NCBI GenBank assembly: GCA_031267775.1
Contig: JAIRYL010000128.1
Coordinates: forward strand, 1 to 7,566
Direction of reading: 5' to 3'
DNA length: 7,566 nt
Source of the DNA: Tannerellaceae bacterium
GTDB lineage: Bacteria; Bacteroidota; Bacteroidia; Bacteroidales; Tannerellaceae
Both the position numbers and the translations under genes were made by a program. The notes beneath the pieces were generated by a model that did no database searches, was not told where the DNA came from, and saw only the letters and a program-made list of their open reading frames with translations. Within the stretch, counting starts at the first letter, position 1. Each line of letters starts with the position of its first letter. Positions 1-5,307 of the stretch are shown here, piece after piece.

Positions 1-1173
1 AAACGGTTCGGAGACGCTTTTAACGAGACTCAATTCCGCGGCGTCAATCCGCGCATACTTGAGAATCAACAAAAACGGGACGAGGTGCATGCCCGTTTTA
101 TGAAAGCGCTGAATGATTCCAACCTGGAAGAACTTCGTCAGATAATCGTCGACGCCGAAATTGTTTGTCCGGTATCCGGAAGCCGTAACTGGACGGAAGT
201 GCGTCAGTTCAACCTGATGTTCTCTACCGACATGGGATCTACCGCCGAAGGCGCGATGAAAGTGTATCTTCGCCCGGAAACGGCGCAAGGTATATTTGTA
301 AACTTCCTCAATGTACAGAAAACAGGCCGGATGAAAATCCCTTTCGGTATTGCGCAAATAGGGAAGGCGTTCCGAAATGAAATTGTTGCCCGCCAGTTTA
401 TTTTCCGTATGAGAGAGTTTGAACAGATGGAAATGCAATTTTTTGTTCGGCCGGGAGAAGAGATGAAATGGTTCAACCGATGGAAGGAAACCCGGATGAA
501 ATGGCATAAATCCATGGGATTGGGCGACCGGAAATATCGTTACCACGACCACGATAAGCTGGCGCATTATGCCAATGCCGCCACCGATATTGAATTTGAA
601 ATGCCTTTTGGCTTTAAAGAGGTAGAAGGGATTCATAGCCGTACGGATTTCGACCTTAGCCAGCATGAAAAGTATTCAGGCAAGAAAATTCAGTATTTCG
701 ACGCTGAACTGAATAAAAATTATACGCCTTATGTGATAGAGACTTCCATTGGCGTAGATCGTGTGTTTTTGAGTATCCTCTCCGGGTCATATTGCGAAGA
801 AACGATAGACAATGGAGAAAGCCGCGTCGTATTAAAATTGCCGCCGGCGTTAGCGCCCGTCAAATTGGCGGTTCTTCCGCTTGTAAAGAAAGACGGCTTA
901 CCTGAAAAAGCCGGAGAAATTATCCACAGGTTGCGGTTTGACTTCCGTTGCCAGTATGATGAAAAAGATTCTATCGGAAAACGGTATCGTCGCCAGGATG
1001 CTATTGGCACGCCTTACTGTATTACCGTAGATCATGATACGTTAAAAGACAACTGCGTAACGATCCGCTCCCGCGACACGATGGAACAGGAACGGGTTTA
1101 TATTGACAAACTAAACGATATAATCGCCGAAAAGGTGAGTATGAAGAATCTATTTAAAAAGATAACTGATTAA
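1..1173 (+). CDS. glyQS: Glycine--tRNA ligase, alpha2 class II type (5' end outside the window)
   Basis: Charges tRNA-Gly with glycine in the cytoplasm. The frame is open from base 1 and 390 codons are present. Family members have roughly 500 residues, so about 120 N-terminal residues, including motif 1, lie upstream; an internal GTG at 85 is not the start. Visible in fragment numbering: the GlyRS signature RPETAQGIF (91-99), class II motif 2 FRNEI (124-128) followed by the acidic EFEQMEMQFF (139-148), GIHSRTDFDL (about 210), and class II motif 3 SIGVDR (249-254), whose Arg contacts ATP. From about residue 279 (APVKLAVLPL) to the end is the C-terminal anticodon-binding domain, ending in an intact TAA. 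This is the single-chain homodimeric enzyme, not the alpha2beta2 GlyQ/GlyS form of E. coli. The FKBP gene starts 4 bases after the stop, which suggests co-transcription. The gene's promoter is outside the window. Confidence 0.96.
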   Translation, partial: KRFGDAFNETQFRGVNPRILENQQKRDEVHARFMKALNDSNLEELRQIIVDAEIVCPVSGSRNWTEVRQFNLMFSTDMGSTAEGAMKVYLRPETAQGIFVNFLNVQKTGRMKIPFGIAQIGKAFRNEIVARQFIFRMREFEQMEMQFFVRPGEEMKWFNRWKETRMKWHKSMGLGDRKYRYHDHDKLAHYANAATDIEFEMPFGFKEVEGIHSRTDFDLSQHEKYSGKKIQYFDAELNKNYTPYVIETSIGVDRVFLSILSGSYCEETIDNGESRVVLKLPPALAPVKLAVLPLVKKDGLPEKAGEIIHRLRFDFRCQYDEKDSIGKRYRRQDAIGTPYCITVDHDTLKDNCVTIRSRDTMEQERVYIDKLNDIIAEKVSMKNLFKKITD

Positions 1174-1177
1174 TCAA

Positions 1178-1747
1178 ATGAAGAAATACGTATATTTATG
1201 GACGATGATGTGTTTCGCTGTCGCCTTTTTTTCCTGTGGCAGCGACAGTGATGATAACGAGGAAGTGGATGAGGCGTGGAAGCTGCAAAACGAACAGGCA
1301 TTCGCCGATAAAGCTTTCGACGCCGCTTTTACCCGGTATTTATCGTTAAGTAGTTCAGGAGCGCTGTATTATAAACAAATTACGCCGGGAAATGGAAAAC
1401 GGATTTATTATAACAGCAGAGCAGAAGTCTACTATGAAGGTTCCTTTATTGACGGAACGGTATTCGACAAAAGAGACGCCGCGGAATATCAGATTCCATT
1501 CAAGGTGGCGATAAGCGCCGCCGTTTCTAATTATAACGCTACTTCGGCAACAGGGTATACTTCGGGCGTTATTCAAGGGTGGATCGAGATATTACAATTT
1601 ATGACGGAAGGAGAAGAAGGAGAAGTTTGGATACCGCAGGAAATGGCCTATGGCACAACTTGGGATTATGCTAAGACAATCCCGCCGTATTCCACGTTAA
1701 TATTCAAAATAAAAATAAGTAAAGTTATTTGGATTGATGAGATATAA
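1178..1747 (+). CDS. FKBP-type peptidyl-prolyl cis-trans isomerase lipoprotein
   Basis: A 189-residue lipoprotein expected to catalyse prolyl cis-trans isomerisation at the cell envelope. Residues 1-19 form a signal peptide with lipobox FFSC; Cys20 would be lipidated. The following GSDSDDNEE is acidic and Ser/Asp-rich, resembling the Bacteroidetes lipoprotein export signal that sends proteins to the surface. The FKBP fold spans about 82-183. Residues matching the FKBP12 active site are present: Tyr86 (VYYEG), Phe96-Asp97 (GTVFDKR), Phe108, Val131-Ile132, Trp135 (VIQGW), Tyr158 (MAYGT), Ile168 (IPPYSTL) and Phe176, so it is probably active. An extra Ala/Ser/Asn/Thr-rich stretch of about 20 residues (111-130) lengthens the loop before VIQGW. 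It sits 4 bases after glyQS with no clear Shine-Dalgarno, as is usual in this phylum. Its stop codon overlaps the T-tract of the minus-strand RNA terminator downstream. Substrates are unknown. Confidence 0.92.
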   Translation: MKKYVYLWTMMCFAVAFFSCGSDSDDNEEVDEAWKLQNEQAFADKAFDAAFTRYLSLSSSGALYYKQITPGNGKRIYYNSRAEVYYEGSFIDGTVFDKRDAAEYQIPFKVAISAAVSNYNATSATGYTSGVIQGWIEILQFMTEGEEGEVWIPQEMAYGTTWDYAKTIPPYSTLIFKIKISKVIWIDEI

Positions 1748-1775
1748 AAAATTAAGGGCTGTCTCACGACATCCC
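1744..1775 (-). terminator. Rho-independent terminator of the small RNA
   Basis: On the minus strand, GGGATGTC (1775-1768), loop GTGA (1767-1764) and GACAGCCC (1763-1756) form an 8-position stem with one A/G mismatch. It is followed by TTAATTTTTTAT (1755-1744). Stem, stable tetraloop and T-run together make a good intrinsic terminator in this direction only: on the plus strand the hairpin is followed by CTAACC and not by a T-run, so it is a poor terminator for the glyQS-FKBP operon. The T-run coincides with the last codons and stop of the FKBP gene. Confidence 0.7.
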
Positions 1776-1824
1776 CTAACCAACTTTGTTAACCTTAAAT
1801 CTAATACTATTATGAAAAAACCAC
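1746..1824 (-). ncRNA. Candidate small RNA, about 79 nt, with its own promoter and terminator
   Basis: A self-contained minus-strand transcription unit in the FKBP-ribF gap. Promoter elements lie at 1829-1860. The RNA would begin near 1822-1825 and end in the T-tract at 1744-1753, after a hairpin. It contains no credible reading frame. The 5' half, after GTGG, reads TTTTTTCATAATAGTATTAG and continues A/T-rich to about 1791. This is complementary to a start region of the form leader-ATTATGAAAAAA, so it looks suited to pairing with mRNA start sites. The 3' half carries the hairpin with a GTGA (GNRA-type) loop. A second possible pairing, TTAAGG (RNA from 1798-1793) with CCTTAA (1757-1752), would compete with the base of the terminator stem. 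Antisense RNAs at susC-like gene starts are known in Bacteroides polysaccharide-utilisation loci, and multicopy small-RNA families have been reported there. Membership is my inference. The alternative is a remnant of a mobile element or gene leader. Confidence 0.6.
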
Positions 1825-1844
1825 AATGCAAAGGTAATATGTAA
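1812..1844 (+). other. Vestigial translation start opposite the small RNA (10 codons)
   Basis: ATG at 1812 opens a 10-codon frame, MKKPQCKGNM, ending in TAA (1842-1844), with TAG two codons later. The preceding bases (ACCTTAAATCTAATACTATT) look like a genuine Bacteroidetes A/T-rich leader, and MKK is a typical start of an exported protein, including SusC-like transporters. Nothing downstream continues the frame. The -7 box of the small RNA promoter overlaps codons 6-9 (CKGN), the sort of arrangement expected if the RNA once ran antisense to the 5' end of a real gene. It may be untranslated; its value is as a hint to origin. I see no proof that it was ever a susC gene. Confidence 0.3.
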
Positions 1845-1860
1845 AAAAGTAGTTGTCAAT
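1829..1860 (-). promoter_or_regulatory. Bacteroidetes sigma-AB-type promoter for the small RNA
   Basis: Read on the minus strand, ATTG (1860-1857) is followed after 20 bases by TACCTTTG (1836-1829) and then CAT. This matches the Bacteroidetes primary sigma factor consensus TTTG-N19-21-TAnnTTTG at all -7 positions and at TTG of the -33 box. Transcription would start 4-7 bases further on, near 1822-1825, heading toward the FKBP gene. No better promoter match was found by eye elsewhere in the gap. The -33 element sits in the small palindrome TTGTCAA (1853-1859), so the same bases also read TTG on the plus strand, toward ribF. Confidence 0.72.
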
Positions 1861-1937
1861 ATCTTTAGGCCTAATCTATGTTAATATGACACATCTGAAT
1901 AGACAAAAAATGTTAGTTAAGGTGAAATTACATATAA

Positions 1938-1952
1938 CAGAATTAAATTCTG
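1938..1952. promoter_or_regulatory. Perfect palindrome upstream of ribF, possible operator
   Basis: CAGAATT-A-AATTCTG is a perfect 7+1+7 inverted repeat ending 25 bases before the ribF ATG. It directly precedes TAAATTTA (1954-1961), a 5-of-6 match to the -7 consensus TAnnTTTG, though no TTTG lies at the right distance upstream. A repressor bound here would cover a promoter or the 5' leader. The sequence is A/T-rich, so chance is a real alternative. A second weak plus-strand candidate promoter is TTG (1853-1855), 21 bases, TATGTTAA (1877-1884). No FMN riboswitch is recognisable in this leader. Confidence 0.3.
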
Positions 1953-1977
1953 ATAAATTTAACACTTGCGTAAGCGC

Positions 1978-2913
1978 ATGAATATAATCAGAGGTATAAA
2001 CGATGTTGCCATGGAGGGGCTGGTAGCAACCATGGGTTTCTTTGACGGAGTACACCTTGGACATCAGTTTTTAATTGACAACCTGATTAAAATAGCCAAA
2101 GAACGAAACCTCCCTTCGGCTGTTATCACATTCTCCGAACATCCCCGCAACGTATTACAGAGCGATTACCAACCTCGACTGCTTAATTCATTCGAAGAAA
2201 AATTAGCTCGTCTTGAAGCAACCGGTATCGACTATTGCATTGTCCTTCCTTTCACCCTGGAGCTGTCTACATATCCGGCTCAAAAATTTATTCGCGATAT
2301 TTTGTCTCAAAAGCTGCATATTAAAACGCTGTTGGCAGGTTATGACCACCGTTTTGGCCACGACCGCACAGATGGATTTAAAGAGTATGCCGGGTATGGA
2401 GCTGCATGCGGTATGGAAGTAGTGGAAATATCCCGTTTTATTGAAGATGGAATAGCCGTCAGCTCATCCGAAATCAGGAGATTATTGATGGAGTGTAAGG
2501 TAGAAGAAGCCGGAAAACTGCTTATTTATCCGTACCAAATCAAAGGGCGTATCGTTCGTGGCTATAAAGTAGGGAGAACATTGGGTTTTCCTACCGCCAA
2601 CATTCAGGCAGACGAACCTTTCAAAATTGTGCCGGGTATAGGCGTCTATGCCGTCTGGGTACAGTTTCAGGGTATGCGATATAAAGGAATGCTCTATATC
2701 GGAAACCGCCCTACATTAAATAATGGCGATCATGTCTCCTTAGAAGTAAATATCCTGGATTTTTCCGGCGATATATATAATAATGAAATAATCGTCTCAT
2801 TTATATACTTTATCAGAGGCGATATTCGCTTCAATACGTTAGAAGAACTGAAGATGCAGTTGGAAAGAGACAGGCAAATCGTAGATGAACGACTAACGAC
2901 TAACGACTCATAG
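1978..2913 (+). CDS. ribF: Bifunctional riboflavin kinase / FMN adenylyltransferase
   Basis: Makes FMN from riboflavin and then FAD from FMN, in the cytoplasm, using ATP. The start is ATG at 1978, giving 311 residues (usual length about 305-315). A TTG at 1966 would add only four residues (MRKR) and is not needed, because family members begin near MxIIRGI. The N-terminal adenylyltransferase half shows the nucleotidyltransferase site GFFDGVHLGHQ (20-30, HxGH-type), GYDHRFG (121-127) and the SSSEIR loop (162-167). The C-terminal kinase half shows GRTLGFPTANI (199-209) with the PTAN metal/ATP motif, IGNRPT (241-246), and LEVNILDF (255-262) with the probable catalytic Glu256. All key residues are present, so both activities are expected. 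It is the first gene of a tight operon; the next start is 1 base after its stop. The extreme C-terminus is written by a tandem heptamer repeat. Confidence 0.96.
   Translation: MNIIRGINDVAMEGLVATMGFFDGVHLGHQFLIDNLIKIAKERNLPSAVITFSEHPRNVLQSDYQPRLLNSFEEKLARLEATGIDYCIVLPFTLELSTYPAQKFIRDILSQKLHIKTLLAGYDHRFGHDRTDGFKEYAGYGAACGMEVVEISRFIEDGIAVSSSEIRRLLMECKVEEAGKLLIYPYQIKGRIVRGYKVGRTLGFPTANIQADEPFKIVPGIGVYAVWVQFQGMRYKGMLYIGNRPTLNNGDHVSLEVNILDFSGDIYNNEIIVSFIYFIRGDIRFNTLEELKMQLERDRQIVDERLTTNDS
2889..2909 (+). repeat. Heptamer tandem repeat at the 3' end of ribF
   Basis: ACGACTA-ACGACTA-ACGACTC: three 7-base units, the last differing at one position. They lie inside the final codons of ribF (ERLTTNDS) and end one base before the stop. 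The unit is not a multiple of three, so gain or loss of a copy would change the reading frame and move the ribF stop relative to the next start. A related degenerate sequence, GATTAAC-GATTCGT, closes the deacetylase gene at 3955-3968. Confidence 0.7.
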
Positions 2914-2914
2914 C

Positions 2915-3979
2915 ATGTTTTACGAAATTGTCGACATATTAAAAGGAATGATCTCCCGCCCGTCATTCAGCAGAGACGAAAAGGAAGTGGCCGACTACCT
3001 GCAAGGAGTTTGGCAACAGGATGGGCGTCCTGTTTACCGCAAAGGGAATAATCTGTGGATCATTGCCCCGGATTTCGATGTTCGTAAGCCCAACTTATTG
3101 CTCAACTCTCATATAGATACCGTTAAGCCTGTGGAAGGTTGGACAAAAGATCCTTTTACTCCGGAAGAAGAGGAAGAACGGTTGTATGGATTAGGCAGCA
3201 ATGATGCGGGGGCGAGCGTAGCGTCGTTATACGCCGCCTATCGGGCGCTTTCGCAAAAGGAGCAACCTTATAACCTGATATTCCTTGCTTCCTGCGAAGA
3301 AGAAATATCGGGGAAAAATGGCGTCGAAAGCGCTTTACGGGAACTCCCCTCTATCTCCTTTGCTATTGTGGGCGAACCAACAGATATGCAGCCTGCCGTA
3401 GCTGAAAAAGGATTAATGGTGCTTGATTGCACGGCGATTGGAAAAGCCGGCCATGCAGCTCGCGATGAAGGGATTAACGCGATTGCCTTAGCCATCAAAG
3501 ATATAGAATGGCTTAACGCGTATCAGTTCCCTCAAAAGAGTAGCTTTCTCGGCCCGGTAAAAATGAGCGTTACCATTATTCATGGGGGAACCCAGCATAA
3601 TGTGATACCCGACCGTTGCGAATTTACCGTAGACATACGGAGCAATGAGTTTTATTCCAACGAAAAACTCTTTAAGTTTATCCGGGAACAACTGCAATGC
3701 GAAGTAAAAGCGCGCAGTTTCCGCCTCGATTCAACGCAAACCGACTTGCAGCACCCTTTTGTGCAAAGAGCCATCCTGCTGGGTAAAGAGCCGTTTGGGT
3801 CTCCAACGCTCAGCGATCAGGCCTTGATGCGCTTTCCCTCTGTTAAGATTGGTCCGGGACATTCTTCCCGTTCGCACAGCGCCGACGAATTTATTAAATT
3901 AGCAGAAATACGGGAAGCAATCGATACCTATATTCGTCTATTGGATAATTTAAAGATTAACGATTCGTCAGTATGTTAA
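2915..3979 (+). CDS. argE: M20 family metallo-deacetylase, acetyl- or succinyl-ornithine deacetylase type
   Basis: A 354-residue zinc amidohydrolase of the ArgE/DapE/carboxypeptidase G2 group. The expected reaction is removal of an N-acyl group from ornithine in arginine synthesis. Some Bacteroides use N-succinylornithine in place of N-acetylornithine, and the sequence alone does not tell me which is used here. Metal and catalytic residues are in place: His66 and Asp68 (NSHIDT), Asp97 (GSNDAGAS), Glu128-Glu129 (SCEEE; general base and ligand), Glu154 (VGEPTD) and His321 (SHSADE). His180 (GKAGHAA) starts the dimerisation domain, about 175-285. Length and order are normal. ATG follows the ribF stop by 1 base, and the stop overlaps the next gene by 7 bases, so the three genes are probably translationally coupled. 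No other arginine gene is in the window. A DapE-like or dipeptidase role is less likely but not excluded. Confidence 0.85.
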   Translation: MFYEIVDILKGMISRPSFSRDEKEVADYLQGVWQQDGRPVYRKGNNLWIIAPDFDVRKPNLLLNSHIDTVKPVEGWTKDPFTPEEEEERLYGLGSNDAGASVASLYAAYRALSQKEQPYNLIFLASCEEEISGKNGVESALRELPSISFAIVGEPTDMQPAVAEKGLMVLDCTAIGKAGHAARDEGINAIALAIKDIEWLNAYQFPQKSSFLGPVKMSVTIIHGGTQHNVIPDRCEFTVDIRSNEFYSNEKLFKFIREQLQCEVKARSFRLDSTQTDLQHPFVQRAILLGKEPFGSPTLSDQALMRFPSVKIGPGHSSRSHSADEFIKLAEIREAIDTYIRLLDNLKINDSSVC

Positions 3980-5262
3980 AAGATATACTGGGTATCATTG
4001 GCGCGCGTTACCTGATTGCCTTCCTCAATCTGATACTCATTTTCATCAATGCAAAAGTCTTGGGGATTGAAGGGATGGGATTGATTGGGCTTATTTGGGC
4101 GTCTGTTAATATAATCGTCATGGTAAACGGGATATTTGGAGGAAACACAATTGTTTATTTCATCAATAAATATGCCATCCGTACAATTCTTCCGATTGCT
4201 TATGTATGGATATTTATCGGGACGGGAATCGGCTGTGGGGTCATGTCTTTGTTCAACTTATTGCCCGGCGGGTATCTGGCGGATATTTATATGCTAACCG
4301 TACTTTATTCATCAGTCATTGCCAATTCCCGCTTTCTGCTGGGAAAAGATAATATCAAAGGATTCAATCTTACCAATATGCTGCACGGCGGACTCTTGTT
4401 TTTTATACTGCTCTATTTTTATTATATAACAGAACGAAAAGACGTAAGTGCTTATATAGACGGATTATATCTTACAAATGTCATCGCTCTCTTTGTAAGC
4501 CTGCTTATGCTGATCCCGTATGTAGCGGTAAATACAAATCAAAACCTTCTGTCGCAAAAGAAATGGCCTTCCATTTTAAAAGAAATGTTCGTATATGGCC
4601 TTTGGGGAAGCGCTGATAATATTGCGGAGATATGTACTACCCGGTTTAATTATTTCTTTGTGCAACGATTCGGCGGGCTTGGAAGCGTAGGATTATTAGA
4701 CGTTGGGACAAAAATATCGGAAAGCGTTTGGAATATCAGCCGCAGTATCGCTTATATTGAATACAACCGGATTGCCAAAACAGGCAATTCAGCCGAACAA
4801 AAGAAAATTACGCTTCAGTTATTTAAGCTCACCTTCTTAGCCATGGCGTTTGTTATGTCGGGTATCCTGCTGATTCCCGAATGGATTTATATCGATTATT
4901 TGTTCAGCGAAGAATTTAAGGGTATACGCAATGTTATAGCAGCCTTATCTTTAGGAATTATCGCTTTAGGCTGTAACGCCATATTGAGCCACTATTTTAT
5001 CGGCAGCGGTAAAATTAAATACAGCGCCGCCAGTTCGTGTATAGGATTGGGTACGTTATTAATGGCAGGTTATTTATTGATTCCTCTATATGGAGTAATA
5101 GGTTCGGTTATCAGTACAAGCATTGCGTTTACGGCGATGCTGCTGTTTTCTATAATAATATTTATCAAGCAGACAGGCTGTTCCTTACGCAACTTCTTGC
5201 CCAACCGCGAAGACTGGGAATATATCCGTAAATACATCCTAAAGCGTAAATCCGTTACTTAG
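3973..5262 (+). CDS. Polysaccharide biosynthesis flippase, Wzx/MOP-type membrane protein
   Basis: A 429-residue inner-membrane protein of the oligosaccharide flippase group (MOP superfamily, which includes Wzx and MurJ). Its likely job is moving lipid-linked glycan precursors across the membrane. By eye there are about 11-12 hydrophobic segments, near residues 8-29, 38-63, 72-96, 103-118, 136-153, 166-186, 204-225, 284-304, 320-340, 352-372 and 374-398. The start is typical of the family (RYLIAFLNLILIF then VLGIEGMGLIGL), as are the Gly-rich ends of helices (YGVIGSVIST). The C-terminus is short and basic (KRKSVT). ATG at 3973 lies inside the deacetylase gene (overlap ATGTTAA), which fixes the start well. 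No glycosyltransferase or polymerase gene lies nearby, so the glycan is unknown. The combination with ribF and argE looks like operon convenience, not a pathway. Confidence 0.85.
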   Translation: MLKDILGIIGARYLIAFLNLILIFINAKVLGIEGMGLIGLIWASVNIIVMVNGIFGGNTIVYFINKYAIRTILPIAYVWIFIGTGIGCGVMSLFNLLPGGYLADIYMLTVLYSSVIANSRFLLGKDNIKGFNLTNMLHGGLLFFILLYFYYITERKDVSAYIDGLYLTNVIALFVSLLMLIPYVAVNTNQNLLSQKKWPSILKEMFVYGLWGSADNIAEICTTRFNYFFVQRFGGLGSVGLLDVGTKISESVWNISRSIAYIEYNRIAKTGNSAEQKKITLQLFKLTFLAMAFVMSGILLIPEWIYIDYLFSEEFKGIRNVIAALSLGIIALGCNAILSHYFIGSGKIKYSAASSCIGLGTLLMAGYLLIPLYGVIGSVISTSIAFTAMLLFSIIIFIKQTGCSLRNFLPNREDWEYIRKYILKRKSVT

Positions 5263-5307
5263 GATAAATGGATGATTTATTTCCAGACGCATCCTTAATT
5301 GCAATTA
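5236..5307. terminator. Convergent gene end with palindromes over both stop codons
   Basis: The 42-base gap between convergent genes and its edges hold three small inverted repeats. ATCCTAA (5236-5242) pairs with TTAGGAT (5259-5265), with an inner GTAA/TTAC stem, over the flippase stop. GGATG (5270-5274) pairs with CATCC (5290-5294). TAATTGCAATTA (5296-5307) is a perfect 12-base palindrome containing the stop of the minus-strand gene. None is followed by a clear T-run in either direction, so intrinsic termination is only weakly supported, and overlapping 3' ends of the two transcripts are likely. Confidence 0.35.

Noticed and set aside
85..1173. glyQS starting at the GTG at 85.
   Set aside because: The frame is open from base 1 and the encoded residues there (KRFGDAFNETQFRGVNPR) fit a continuing GlyRS; the true start is upstream of the window.
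1753..1800. End of an insertion sequence: GGGCTGTCTC resembles terminal repeats of some Bacteroides transposons.
   Set aside because: No matching inverted end, transposase remnant or target duplication is in the window, and the bases are better explained as the stem of a terminator hairpin. Not fully excluded.
1966..1977. TTG start giving ribF four extra residues (MRKR).
   Set aside because: ATG at 1978 matches the family's usual N-terminus (MNIIRGI), and TTG has no supporting ribosome site.
1860..1977. FMN riboswitch before ribF.
   Set aside because: None of the conserved RFN-element segments can be recognised and the stretch is A/T-rich.
1876..2064. Minus-strand 62-codon frame across the ribF start.
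   Set aside because: It overlaps the well-supported ribF N-terminus and its leader, has no family resemblance and no promoter.
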